Positions 23,506 through 31,984 of a DNA stretch of 52,818 nt are shown here, in pieces. The DNA comes from Pseudomonas sp. Irchel 3H7 (lineage in GTDB: Bacteria > Pseudomonadota > Gammaproteobacteria > Pseudomonadales > Pseudomonadaceae), in the NCBI RefSeq assembly GCF_900187605.1, contig NZ_FYEA01000020.1, positions 1 to 52,818 of the forward strand, written 5' to 3'. Within the stretch, counting starts at the first letter, position 1. Every line of letters begins with the position of its first letter. Position numbers and translations under genes: made by a program. Below the pieces are notes generated by a model. It saw only the letters and a program-made list of their open reading frames with translations. It was not told where the DNA came from and did no database searches.

Positions 23506-25895
23506 CGGTGCTCCTCCAGGTCCTTGGGTTTCCAGGTTTTCAACAGTAGCGCATTGCTCACCACGCTGACGCTCGACAGCGCCATCGCCGCACCGGCCAG
23601 CACCGGATTGAGGAAGCCGAACGCCGCCAGCGGAATACCGATCAGGTTGTAGACGAAGGCCCAGAACAGGTTCTGGCGGATCTTCGCATAGGTCTTGCGG
23701 CTGATCTCCAGCGCCGCCGGCACCAAGCGTGGGTCGCCGCGCATCAGGGTGATGCCCGCCGCGTGCATGGCCACGTCGGTGCCGCCGCCCATGGCGATAC
23801 CGATGTCGGCAGCGGCGAGGGCCGGCGCGTCGTTGATGCCGTCACCGACCATGGCGACCACGCCGGTTTTTTTCAGCTCAGTGACGGTGGCGGCTTTGTC
23901 CGCTGGCAGCACTTCAGCGTGGACATTGCTGATGCCCAGGGCCTCGGCGACGACGCGAGCGCTGCCACGGTTGTCGCCGGTCAGCAGATGGCTGTGGATA
24001 TTTCGCGCGGCCAGTTGTTGTACGGCTTCCAGTGCACCGGGTTTCAAAGTGTCACCGAAGGCGAACAAGCCGAGTACTTGCGGTTCAGGACTTTGTTCGA
24101 TTAACCACGACAGGGTGCGGCCCTCGGCCTCCCATGCCTGGGCAGATTCGCTCAGGTTGCCCGCGCTCAAATCACTTTCTTCGAGCATCCGCCGATTGCC
24201 CAGCGCCAGGCGCCGGCCGTCGAGATTGCCGGCGATGCCGCGACCGGTCAGCGACTGGCTGTCGCTGACCTCGGGCACCGTCAAGCCGCGCTCGGCGGCT
24301 GCATCCAGCACGGCTTTGGCCAGTGGGTGTTCGCTGCCGCGTTGTAGAGCGCCGGCCAGTGTCAGCAGGTTGTTTTCGTCACCGTCGATGGCGCTGAAGT
24401 GGGCGATACGCGGTGTGCCGGAGGTCAGCGTACCGGTCTTGTCGAAGACCACGCTGCTGACTTCATGGGCGCGCTCCAGCGCTTCGGCATCCTTGATCAG
24501 AATGCCGTGACGCGCTGCTACACCGGTGCCGGCCATGATCGCCGTCGGCGTGGCAAGGCCCAGTGCACATGGGCAAGCGATGACCAGCACCGCGACAGCA
24601 TTGATCAGTGCCGTTTCCATTGGCGCACCGTAGAGCCACCAGCCGATCAGCGTAGCGAGGGCAATCAGCAACACCGTCGGCACGAAGATCTGGCTGACTT
24701 TATCCACCAGTTTCTGAATCGGTGCCTTGGCCGCTTGGGCGTCTTCCACCAGACGAATAATCCGCGCCAGTACGGTTTCCGCGCCGAGTGCCTGAGTGCG
24801 CACCAGCAAGCGACCTTCACCGTTGATCGCGCCACCGGTGACTTTGTCGCCCGGTTGTTTCGGTACCGGCAGGCTTTCGCCACTGATCAGTGCTTCATCA
24901 GCGTGGCTCTGGCCTTCGATGACTTCGCCGTCGACCGGGAAACGCTCGCCGGGTTTGACCAGCACCAGATCGCCCAGGCGCAGGGCGCTGATAGCGACGT
25001 CCTGCTCGCGGCCTTCGATCACTTGAATCGCCCGCTCCGGCCGCAACGCTTCGAGGGCGCGGATGGCGCTGGCAGTCTGGCGTTTGGCGCGGCTCTCGAG
25101 ATATTTACCGAGCAGCACCAAGGCAATGACCACCGCCGATGCTTCGAAATACAGGTGCGGCATGCGCCCGGCAGCGGTGGCCCATTCATAAAGACTCAGG
25201 CCGTAGCCGGCGCTGGTGCCGAGGGCGACCAGCAAGTCCATGTTGCCAGCACCAGCGCGAACGGCTTTCCACGCGGCGACGTAAAAGCGCGCACCAAAAA
25301 TGAACTGCACCGGCGTGGCGAGGGCGAATTGCGCCCAAGCCGGGAGCATCCAGTGAATGCCGAACGGTTGCAGCAACATCGGCGCCACCAGCGGCAGGGC
25401 GAGGGCGATCGCGCAGATCAGCGCCCAGCGTTCATGTTTCAGCCGCTGCTGTTGGATATCGGTTTGCGGGTGATCAGCTTGCCAGACGCTGGCCGAGTAG
25501 CCGGCCTTGCTCACCGCGTCGAGCAGACTTTGCGGATCGACCTGGCCAAGTAGTTCGAGGTGCGCACGTTCGTTGGCCAGGTTGACGCTGACGCCTTTCA
25601 CACCGGGGACTTTGTTCAGCGCACGCTCGACGCGACCGACGCAGGAGGCGCAGGTCATGCCTTCGATGTTCAGTTCCAGGGTTTGCTGCGGGACGCTGTA
25701 ACCGGCGCGTTCAACCGCCTCCATCAAGGCCGGCAGGCTGTCGCCGGGTGCCTGCACACGGGCCTGCTCGGTGGCGAGGTTGACGCTGACGGCACTGGCG
25801 CCGCTGACTTTACTCAATGCCCGCTCGACACGCCCGGCGCAACTGGCGCAGGTCATGCCGGCAATCGGCAGATCGAAAGTGATGGAATCGGACAT
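23502..25895 (-). CDS. copA: CopA, Cu(I)-exporting P1B-type ATPase
   Basis: 797 aa. Two N-terminal heavy-metal domains each contain GMTCASC (13-19 and about 80-86). Eight membrane helices follow; the sixth carries the CPC ion site (ACPCALGLATPTA). The P-domain has DKTGTLTSG, the N-domain has the SEHPLAKAV His-Pro motif, and the hinge is VAMVGDGINDAPALAAADIGIA. All catalytic residues are intact. It pumps Cu(I) from cytosol to periplasm. A perfect CueR-type dyad lies just upstream, and cueR follows in the same operon. Confidence 0.96.
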   Translation of the reverse strand: MSDSITFDLPIAGMTCASCAGRVERALSKVSGASAVSVNLATEQARVQAPGDSLPALMEAVERAGYSVPQQTLELNIEGMTCASCVGRVERALNKVPGVKGVSVNLANERAHLELLGQVDPQSLLDAVSKAGYSASVWQADHPQTDIQQQRLKHERWALICAIALALPLVAPMLLQPFGIHWMLPAWAQFALATPVQFIFGARFYVAAWKAVRAGAGNMDLLVALGTSAGYGLSLYEWATAAGRMPHLYFEASAVVIALVLLGKYLESRAKRQTASAIRALEALRPERAIQVIEGREQDVAISALRLGDLVLVKPGERFPVDGEVIEGQSHADEALISGESLPVPKQPGDKVTGGAINGEGRLLVRTQALGAETVLARIIRLVEDAQAAKAPIQKLVDKVSQIFVPTVLLIALATLIGWWLYGAPMETALINAVAVLVIACPCALGLATPTAIMAGTGVAARHGILIKDAEALERAHEVSSVVFDKTGTLTSGTPRIAHFSAIDGDENNLLTLAGALQRGSEHPLAKAVLDAAAERGLTVPEVSDSQSLTGRGIAGNLDGRRLALGNRRMLEESDLSAGNLSESAQAWEAEGRTLSWLIEQSPEPQVLGLFAFGDTLKPGALEAVQQLAARNIHSHLLTGDNRGSARVVAEALGISNVHAEVLPADKAATVTELKKTGVVAMVGDGINDAPALAAADIGIAMGGGTDVAMHAAGITLMRGDPRLVPAALEISRKTYAKIRQNLFWAFVYNLIGIPLAAFGFLNPVLAGAAMALSSVSVVSNALLLKTWKPKDLEEHR

Positions 25896-25925
25896 CGGTC
25901 GTACTCCCTGTAGTAGATGCCTACA

Positions 25926-25956
25926 AGGATCAACCTTGCCATGCGGGCAAGGTCAA
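25926..25956 (-). promoter_or_regulatory. copA promoter with CueR-type operator
   Basis: Read leftward: TTGACC (-35, 25956-25951), 19-base spacer, GATCCT (-10-like, 25931-25926). The spacer region holds the perfect dyad ACCTTGCC-N5-GGCAAGGT (25933-25953). A 19-base spacer over such a dyad is characteristic of MerR-family activation. Confidence 0.85.
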
Positions 25957-25973
25957 GCGCCAATCTCAAATGC

Positions 25974-26048
25974 AAAAGATCGCAGCCTTCGGCAGCTCCT
26001 ACATTGGAATGCAATCCCTGTAGGAGCTGCCGACGGCTGCGATCTTTT
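25974..26048. repeat. REPIN (GCAGCCTTCGGCAGCTCC type)
   Basis: Inverted copies GATCGCAGCCTTCGGCAGCT and AGCTGCCGACGGCTGCGATC flank a ~20-base loop, between the copA promoter and the end of the next minus-strand gene. Confidence 0.88.
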
Positions 26049-26058
26049 GGCTAGCGAC

Positions 26059-26442
26059 TCAGTATTCGAGAGCCGCAGGCTTCAAGTAGACGCCTTCGGA
26101 ATTCATCGCCAACCGATACTTCAGCACATCACCCGCATGCAATTTGATCTCCTGCGACCCCGGCGCGAGCATCCCCGGGTTGCAACCGGCGACTTGTCCC
26201 GGCAGCAACTTCAAGCGCAGCGAAACAGTGCCAGGCGGCAGGTTGAAGGAAATGCTTTGCTCCTGCAGCAACCGCGCCGAGAGCTGATCCTGGATGTACA
26301 CGCCGATCTCACACGAGGTCGACACTTCCAGACGCTCGCGGGAAATGATCAGCACCGCATAGTCCTCGCCGGCGGCTTGCACCTGAGGGACGGCGGCAAA
26401 AAGGCCGAGAAAGCCAAACAGGCTGAAAGCTGACCAGCGCAT
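26059..26442 (-). CDS. Small secreted protein of unknown function, between copA and copZ
   Basis: 127 aa with a signal peptide (FSLFGFLGLFAAVPQVQA, cleaved about residue 23). The mature part is beta-rich: YAVLIISRERLEVSTSCEIGVYIQDQL, then SISFNLPPGTVSLRLKLLP and GDVLKYRLAM. Two Cys residues (in TSCEIG and AGCNPG) could form a disulphide. No metal-binding His/Met cluster is visible, so a copper role is suggested only by position. The region upstream (26443-26589) is shared with divergent copZ, so one CueR site could serve both directions. I do not recognise a named family. Confidence 0.7.
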   Translation of the reverse strand: MRWSAFSLFGFLGLFAAVPQVQAAGEDYAVLIISRERLEVSTSCEIGVYIQDQLSARLLQEQSISFNLPPGTVSLRLKLLPGQVAGCNPGMLAPGSQEIKLHAGDVLKYRLAMNSEGVYLKPAALEY

Positions 26443-26528
26443 GGCTGAATCTCCTGAATCGAGTCATTGATGTACGCAGCTTGGCCGAGCGCGGCGCCGA
26501 TTGCCAGCCCGGCAGTTTATTGAAGAAC

Positions 26529-26558
26529 TTGACCTTGCCATCGTGGCAAGCTCGAAAG
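26529..26558 (+). promoter_or_regulatory. copZ promoter with CueR-type operator
   Basis: TTGACC (26529-26534) is the -35, followed by the dyad CTTGCCA-TCG-TGGCAAG (26534-26550) and a weak -10-like GAAAGT after a 19-base spacer. It shares TTGACCTTGCC with the copA promoter, so the same regulator should act on both. Confidence 0.8.
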
Positions 26559-26589
26559 TGGCGGCAACCTCACTCAAAGGAGTCATTCC

Positions 26590-26787
26590 ATGCAAGTGTT
26601 CAACGTTCAAGGCATGTCCTGCGGTCACTGCGTCAAAGCCATCACCAACGCCGTGCAGGCCAAGGATCCGGCGGCCAGCGTGCGGGTCGATCTGGCGGCG
26701 AAAGAGGTCGGCGTCGAAAGCGCCATGAGTGCTGATCAGGTCATCGAAGCGATTCGCGAAGAGGGATATGAGGTGAAGCTCGTCTGA
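26590..26787 (+). CDS. copZ: CopZ-like copper chaperone (heavy-metal-associated domain)
   Basis: 65 aa, a single ferredoxin-like HMA domain with MSCGHC (Cys11, Cys14) after QVFNVQG and the closing EEGYEV. Behind a strong AAAGGAG. Such proteins carry Cu(I) in the cytosol and hand it to CopA's N-terminal domains. GMSCGHC with His between the Cys is typical of CopZ. Its own CueR-type promoter indicates copper induction. Divergent from the small secreted protein. Confidence 0.92.
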   Translation: MQVFNVQGMSCGHCVKAITNAVQAKDPAASVRVDLAAKEVGVESAMSADQVIEAIREEGYEVKLV

Positions 26788-26874
26788 AATTGATCGTTAG
26801 CGAGCTATCGGAATGTTCAAGGCGTCCGGGCGCGGCTAGACTGTCGGGCTGCCGACTTGCAACCTGGATGCCTG

Positions 26875-28077
26875 ATGAACTTCCGTACCATTCTGATTCT
26901 CGGTGCCTTGACCGCCTTCGGGCCCTTGGCCATCGACTTCTATTTACCCGCATTCCCCTCGATGGCGCTGGCGTTCGGCACCGACGAGAAACACGTGCAG
27001 ATGACGCTGGCGGCATATTTCGCCGGGTTGTCGATCGGCCAACTGGCTTATGGGCCGGTGGCGGATCGCTTTGGCCGACGCATCCCGTTACTCGTCGGGC
27101 TTACGCTGTTCACCCTGGCATCGCTCGCCTGCGCTTATGCGCCGAACCTGGAATGGCTGATCGGCGCACGTTTCGTCCAGGCGTTGGGCGGTTGTGCGGG
27201 GATGGTGATTTCCCGGGCGGTGGTCAGCGACAAGTGCGACGCGGTGGGTTCGGCGAAAGTCTTCTCGCAATTGATGCTGGTGATGGGCCTGGCGCCAATT
27301 CTGGCGCCGATGCTCGGCGGTCTGCTGGTCAACACCACAGGCTGGCAGTCGATCTTCCTTGTGCTGACCGGGTTCAGTGCCTTGGCCGGTTTGGCCGTGG
27401 CGCTGGGGCTGCCGGAAAGTATGCCGGCGCACATGCCGCGCCAGCCGTTGTCCGGCGCCCTGCGCCAGTACGGGCGCTTGCTCAAGGATCGGGTTTACCT
27501 CGGTCATGCCCTGACCGGTGGCATCGCCATCGCCGGGATGTTTGCCTACATCGCCGGCTCGCCGTTTATCTTCATCAAGTTGTATGGCGTCCCGGCCGAA
27601 CATTTCGGCTGGCTGTTCGGTACCAATGCGGCGGGCTTCATTCTGGTGGCGCAGGTCAATGCGCGGATGTTGGCCAAACGCGGCCCGGCGTTCCTGCTGT
27701 CGAGGGCAGTGTGGGTGTATTTCGCTGCCGGGCTGGCGCTGCTCGCGGTCAGCGCAATGCATACCGAGTCCTTGTGGCCGCTGCTGATTCCACTGTTCAT
27801 CTGCGTGTCGAGCCTGGGCTGCATCAGCCCCAACGCCGCTGCCTGCGCGATGAACGGCCAGGGTGCGCGCGCCGGCAGTGCCTCGGCGCTGCTCGGCTGC
27901 ATGCAATTCAGCGTCGCCGCCGGCGCTTCGGCACTGGTGGGGGTGTTGCACGACGGCACAGCCGTGCCGATGGCGATGGTTATCAGCCTGTGCGGTTTGC
28001 TGGTGGTGTGTGTGGCGCTGCTCACCCGCCGTCTGCAGAATGCCCGGGCACTGGCGCAAGCTCAGGCCGAGGCATAA
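26875..28077 (+). CDS. Bcr/CflA-family MFS drug exporter
   Basis: 400 aa from ATG 26875. Twelve membrane helices, with the Bcr/CflA opening LTAFGPLAIDFYLPAFPSMA and the loop 2-3 motif YGPVADRFGRRIPLL (motif A). RFVQALGGCAGMVISRAVVSD is motif B/C. These proton antiporters export drugs such as bicyclomycin or sulphonamides, or sometimes amino acids. No regulator is adjacent and the ribosome site is weak (GGAT). Substrate cannot be inferred. Confidence 0.88.
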   Translation: MNFRTILILGALTAFGPLAIDFYLPAFPSMALAFGTDEKHVQMTLAAYFAGLSIGQLAYGPVADRFGRRIPLLVGLTLFTLASLACAYAPNLEWLIGARFVQALGGCAGMVISRAVVSDKCDAVGSAKVFSQLMLVMGLAPILAPMLGGLLVNTTGWQSIFLVLTGFSALAGLAVALGLPESMPAHMPRQPLSGALRQYGRLLKDRVYLGHALTGGIAIAGMFAYIAGSPFIFIKLYGVPAEHFGWLFGTNAAGFILVAQVNARMLAKRGPAFLLSRAVWVYFAAGLALLAVSAMHTESLWPLLIPLFICVSSLGCISPNAAACAMNGQGARAGSASALLGCMQFSVAAGASALVGVLHDGTAVPMAMVISLCGLLVVCVALLTRRLQNARALAQAQAEA

Positions 28078-28084
28078 AACAGCC

Positions 28085-28258
28085 TCAGCCGGCAGCGCGC
28101 TGCTGGCTGCGGTCGGGAATCTGATGGGGCGCGCACAGTCGCGCTTCGAGGGTGCGGGTGAAGGCCAGTGCTTCGGCTTCACTGCGGAATGTCACGGCGT
28201 GTTGGTCCAGACGAACCTGCCATTGGGACTTTGCCACTTCTTTTATCAGGATCTTCAT
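28085..28258 (-). CDS. 57-aa conserved-type small cytosolic protein, function unknown
   Basis: Start at ATG 28258, preceded by the very strong GGGAGGTC; the longer reading to 28345 has no ribosome site. Sequence MKILIKEVAKSQWQVRLDQ then AVTFRSEAEALAFTRTLEAR suggests a beta-hairpin plus helix, with no signal or membrane segment. It is convergent with the Bcr-like gene (7 bases apart). I recognise no family; the AFTRTLEARL helix resembles small DUF2188-like folds only loosely. Confidence 0.65.
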   Translation of the reverse strand: MKILIKEVAKSQWQVRLDQHAVTFRSEAEALAFTRTLEARLCAPHQIPDRSQQRAAG

Positions 28259-28355
28259 TGCTGACCTCCCTTGCGTAAAAGATGTATCGCAGAGGCTTCG
28301 ATTGTAGACCTGAATACGATCGCAATTGTGACAACGGTCAAGCATCGGACTGACG

Positions 28356-28424
28356 GCAAAAAACAGCGCAGCCCCGCCGACCGCTCTAGGTTCGGCGAAG
28401 GCTGCGACGTGCGGTTTTTTAGAA
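28356..28424. terminator. Hairpin terminator of the alcohol dehydrogenase gene
   Basis: GCAGCC-CCGCCGA pairs with TTCGGCG-AAGGCTGC around a 10-base loop (28369-28404). On the minus strand it is followed by GCTGTTTTTT, and on the plus strand by a T run (GTGCGGTTTTTT), so it works both ways. Confidence 0.8.
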
Positions 28425-29432
28425 ACCTTCTAAAACAATTTTCCCCTTGGCTTTGCCACTTTCCAGCAGCTCATGAGCACGACGCAGGTTCGCCGCATTG
28501 ATCGTGCCGAAGTGCTCGCCCACCGTGGTCTTCAACGTCCCGGCATCAATCAGCTGCGCCACGCGGTTAAGCAGTTTGTGCTGTTCGATCATGTCCGGCG
28601 TCTCGAACAGCGAGCGGGTGTACATGAACTCCCAGTGCAGCGACAGGCTCTTGCGCTTGAGTTTGCTCACGTCCAGCGACTTCGGATCGTCGATCAGTGC
28701 CAGTTTGCCTTGCGGCGCCAGCGCTTCGACCAGTTGATCGAGGTGCTGTTCGGTCTGGGTCAGGCTGGCGACGTGGGTCACGCTGTCGATCCCGGCGCGC
28801 TTGAGTTCTTCGCTCAGCGGCTGGCTGTGATCGATGACGAGGTCGGCGCCCAGTTGTTTGACCCAGTCACGGGTTTGCTCACGGGATGCGGTGCCGATGA
28901 CTTTCAGGCCGGTCAGTTGCCTGGCCAATTGCGTGAGGATTGAGCCAACCCCGCCGGCCGCGCCAACGATCAGCAAACTCTGATCTTCGTTGGTTTTGCC
29001 TTCGCGGATTTGCAAGCGTTCGAACAGCAATTCCCATGCGGTGATCGCGGTCAGCGGCAGTGCGGCAGCTTCGGCAAATCCGAGAGATTTCGGCATATGG
29101 CCGACGATGCGCTCATCGACCACGTGCAGTTCACTGTTGCCGCCGGCACGGGCGATGGAGCCGGCGTAGAAAACCTTGTCGCCAGCCTTGAACAGCGTCA
29201 CTTCGCTGCCGACAGCCTTGACCACACCGGCGACGTCCCAGCCCAGCACTTTCGCTGCAGCGTTTTCCGGTGCCACGTTCTGCCGCACTTTGGTGTCGAC
29301 CGGGTTGACCGAAATGGCTTTGACTTCCACCAGCAGGTCGCGCGGGCCGGCGACCGGTTCTGGCAGTTCGATGTCTTGCAGGGATTTGGCGTCGCTGATC
29401 GGCAGGGAAGCGTAATAGGCAATGGCTTTCAT
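28419..29432 (-). CDS. Zinc-less alcohol dehydrogenase / quinone oxidoreductase (MDR family)
   Basis: 337 aa. GroES-like N-terminus (PRDLLVEVKAISVNPVDTKVR), then a Rossmann domain with LLIVGAAGGVGSILTQLARQ. It has no structural zinc Cys cluster, so it belongs to the zinc-independent MDR group (ZADH1/QOR-like) that reduces alpha,beta-unsaturated carbonyls or quinones with NADPH. Second gene of a two-gene operon behind a monooxygenase-like protein (30-base gap). A divergent LysR gene probably controls both; this pairing is common for electrophile or quinone stress. Confidence 0.87.
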   Translation of the reverse strand: MKAIAYYASLPISDAKSLQDIELPEPVAGPRDLLVEVKAISVNPVDTKVRQNVAPENAAAKVLGWDVAGVVKAVGSEVTLFKAGDKVFYAGSIARAGGNSELHVVDERIVGHMPKSLGFAEAAALPLTAITAWELLFERLQIREGKTNEDQSLLIVGAAGGVGSILTQLARQLTGLKVIGTASREQTRDWVKQLGADLVIDHSQPLSEELKRAGIDSVTHVASLTQTEQHLDQLVEALAPQGKLALIDDPKSLDVSKLKRKSLSLHWEFMYTRSLFETPDMIEQHKLLNRVAQLIDAGTLKTTVGEHFGTINAANLRRAHELLESGKAKGKIVLEGF

Positions 29433-29462
29433 GAAGGGCTCCGTACAGTTAATAGAAGAAGA

Positions 29463-29756
29463 TCAGGCAATCACGCCAAGGCGCTTGAGCTGGAAGTGTT
29501 CGATGGTGTGGCCGGCAGTGGCCTGGAAGTTCTGAAAGTGCGCGCTGTTGTTGTGCGCCTCAAGAATCGCTTCGCTGGCCCAGTGTTCGATCACATAAAA
29601 CACCTGCGGGTCGGTGAGGTCGCGGTGCAGGTCGTACTGGCTGCAACCGTGTTCGGCGCGGCTCGGTTCAACCAGGGCGCGCAAGCCCTGTTCGAGAAGA
29701 TCCTGTTGACCGGGTTTGGCAATCAGGGTGGCGATAGCGGTGAAAGGCTGGGACAT
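29463..29756 (-). CDS. Antibiotic biosynthesis monooxygenase (ABM/YgiN-like) domain protein
   Basis: 97 aa from ATG 29756. Dimeric alpha/beta-barrel signature: FTAIATLIAKPGQQDLLEQGLRAL, EHGCSQYDLHR, PQVFYVIEHWASEAILEAHN. YgiN-type relatives are quinol monooxygenases without cofactor. It heads the two-gene operon with the MDR oxidoreductase, which fits a quinone or aromatic-stress role. Divergent LysR across a 119-base gap. The longer reading to 29849 lacks a ribosome site. Confidence 0.88.
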   Translation of the reverse strand: MSQPFTAIATLIAKPGQQDLLEQGLRALVEPSRAEHGCSQYDLHRDLTDPQVFYVIEHWASEAILEAHNNSAHFQNFQATAGHTIEHFQLKRLGVIA

Positions 29757-29875
29757 GCTCGGCTCCAGAGAAGCGGGATGAATGCGATGGAGTGATGATT
29801 GGCTATTTCTCTGCGAGATAAAACCGGCTAAAAGAGCAGTCTCTTTCAATATTTTTTTGATAATCGAGGCTGATC

Positions 29876-30805
29876 ATGCTGCGTTTCGATGACTTGCAGT
29901 TGTTTGTCCGGGCGGCGGATCTGGGCAGTCTGTCGGCGGCAGCGCGGGTAATGGACATGTCTGCGGCCGTGGCCAGTGCGGCGTTGAAACGGATCGAACA
30001 GCAACTCGGCGCGCGGTTGCTCGCGCGTTCGACCCGCAGTTTGCGTCTGACGGCCGAAGGTGAAGGCTTTCTCGAATACGCCCGCGCGGCGTTGAGCAAT
30101 CTCGATGAAGGCCGGCGCTTGCTGGCCAGCGGCCAGGATCAGGTCAGTGGGGTCTTGCAGTTGTCGGCACCTTCGGACTTCGGCCGCAATCTGTTGCTGC
30201 CATGGCTCGACGCGTTCCAGCGCGAACACCCGAAGCTGACCGTGCGTTTGCTGCTCGGCGACCGCATTGCTGACCTGTTCCGCCAACCGGTAGACATCGC
30301 CTTGCGTTATGGCGAACCGGAAGACTCAAGCCTGGTCGCCTTGCCCATCGCCCCGCATAACCGTCGTGTGCTGTGTGCCTCGCCGGCGTATCTGGCCCGG
30401 CACGGCGAACCGCGCCAGCTTGAACAACTGGCCCAGCACAACTGCCTGCTGTACATGCTCGGCAGTCGGGTGCATGACCATTGGAGTTTTCATGACGGCA
30501 AACGTGAAGTCGGCCTGACCGTCAGTGGTGACCGTTTCAGCGATGACGCCGACGTGGTGCGCCTGTGGGCGGTGGCCGGCGCCGGAATTGCCTACAAGTC
30601 GTGGCTGGACGTGGGCGCCGATGTGCTCGCCGGGCGTCTCAAAGTGCTGCTGCCGGAGTTGCTGTGTGAGCGCGCACCGCTGAATTTGTTGTGCGCCCAT
30701 CGCGCTCAATTGAGTAAGCCGGTGAACCTTCTGCGGGAAATGCTCGCCAGCCGATGCGCTGATTTGAGTAGTCAATTTCCCGCTTTTTCGGAAGTTGATC
30801 ATTAG
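29876..30805 (+). CDS. LysR-family transcriptional regulator
   Basis: 309 aa. N-terminal winged helix (MLRFDDLQLFVRAADLGSLSAAARVM, recognition helix around LKRIEQQLGARLLARSTR) and a C-terminal periplasmic-binding-like effector domain (VDIALRYGEPEDSSL; GAGIAYKSWLDVGADVLAGRL) of the CrgA-like branch. It diverges from the ABM-MDR operon, the usual geometry for a LysR target. The region between (AT-rich, CTCTTTCAATATTTTTTTG) would hold its operator; no exact T-N11-A site can be assigned. Effector unknown. Confidence 0.9.
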   Translation: MLRFDDLQLFVRAADLGSLSAAARVMDMSAAVASAALKRIEQQLGARLLARSTRSLRLTAEGEGFLEYARAALSNLDEGRRLLASGQDQVSGVLQLSAPSDFGRNLLLPWLDAFQREHPKLTVRLLLGDRIADLFRQPVDIALRYGEPEDSSLVALPIAPHNRRVLCASPAYLARHGEPRQLEQLAQHNCLLYMLGSRVHDHWSFHDGKREVGLTVSGDRFSDDADVVRLWAVAGAGIAYKSWLDVGADVLAGRLKVLLPELLCERAPLNLLCAHRAQLSKPVNLLREMLASRCADLSSQFPAFSEVDH

Positions 30806-31122
30806 TCGCAGGTAAATAGAGAAATTTCTGTCAGGAACAATCACCACCTGCGCAGGCCCCGGCGCGGGACGCGGGAGCTAACCCGCTTATACTAGCGCCC
30901 GCCTCATGCCAGCACCGACACCCCGGCCCGGAGACCCTCGCACCGCGTCGCCAGTATTCGAGTGATGGTCGCGCAACTGCTGCGGGTTCTGTGCTGGAGC
31001 AGGCTGCGTCACTGGCCTGCCTTGTCCCGGTTCATGGCGATTTTCGCGTCTTGGCCGATGACTCATTACCGGCCAAGATGTCTCCGAGCAGTAGACGATA
31101 CGATTCAACAGGGAGTGAACAC
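30806..31122. promoter_or_regulatory. Intergenic region before the ArsR-like gene
   Basis: 317 bases. Short inverted CGGG/CCCG and GCGGG/CCCGC segments (30865-30905) are followed by CTTATACTAG at 30886, a plausible -10-like TATACT. I find no gene, and no strong terminator for the LysR gene. Confidence 0.35.
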
Positions 31123-31857
31123 ATGGAACATGCACCTTGCATCAGCCAGATCGCCACGTTGCTGGCCGACCCCAAGCGCAGCGCGATGATGTGGGCGTTG
31201 ATGGATGGCTCGGCCCGGCAAACCGAGGAGCTTGCGCTACTGGCAGGGCTGTCGCCGTCGTCGGCCAGCGCGCACTTGGCGCGGCTTTCCACGGGTGGTC
31301 TGTTGAAGGTCGAAGTCCGCGGTCGCAAACGGTTTTTCCGTCTCTCGGCACCGGAGGTCGGCGCTGCAATAGAAGCGTTGGCCAGCGCTACCATTGCCAG
31401 TGCTCCAAGGGACATTCCCGAGGTATTCAAACGCACCACCCCCATGGCCAAACCGCAGACCGCGCCGTCCTCACTGTTGCGTGCGCGTTTTTGCGATGAC
31501 CATCTGGGCGGTACGCTGGCGGCGGATCTGTATCAGCGGCTGCTTGATGCCGGTTGGATCGAACAGCTTGAGCAACGCGTCGTGGTGACCCACAAGGGGG
31601 CGAAATTGTTGGCTGGGCGCGGTGTGTTCATTCAAGCGTTGGCCCATCGCAACGTACAAGTGGCGTGTGCCTGTCCGGACTGGAGCGAGCGTCGTCCGCA
31701 CATGGGAGGCTCACTGGGTGCCGCGTTGCTGCAGTTGTTCATGCAGTCCGGTTGGCTGACCCTGCCCAACGATTCCAGAGCCTTGCAATTGACGGCCACT
31801 GGCCAACGGGAACTGCACCGCTTCGCCAAGGAAACCGAACTGGAAATGGCGTTGTAG
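31123..31857 (+). CDS. ArsR-like winged-helix regulator with extended C-terminus
   Basis: 244 aa from ATG 31123 behind AGGGAG. N-terminal HTH_5 domain: ISQIATLLADPKRSAMMWAL, LALLAGLSPSSASAHLARLS and wing VRGRKRFFRLS. The C-terminal ~140 residues add a second winged-helix-like unit and VACACPDWSERRPHMGGSLG, whose Cys-Ala-Cys and His could bind metal or sense redox. Followed at 127 bases by an MFS transporter on the same strand, which it may control. The doubled length is unusual for classical ArsR but known in this sub-family. Confidence 0.85.
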   Translation: MEHAPCISQIATLLADPKRSAMMWALMDGSARQTEELALLAGLSPSSASAHLARLSTGGLLKVEVRGRKRFFRLSAPEVGAAIEALASATIASAPRDIPEVFKRTTPMAKPQTAPSSLLRARFCDDHLGGTLAADLYQRLLDAGWIEQLEQRVVVTHKGAKLLAGRGVFIQALAHRNVQVACACPDWSERRPHMGGSLGAALLQLFMQSGWLTLPNDSRALQLTATGQRELHRFAKETELEMAL

Positions 31858-31984
31858 AGCACTCGCATTCGACGTCAGCACTTCTGGCGTCGTCCACGAC
31901 TGCGAACAGGTCGCATCCAGCAGCAACGCCTGAGCGCTATCGCGCACACTCGATCCGGGGATATTTCGGATCGGGGGAGGCGGC

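Noticed and set aside
24399..25553. 384-aa open frame on the plus strand
   Set aside because: Antisense to copA, whose motifs are complete and co-linear.
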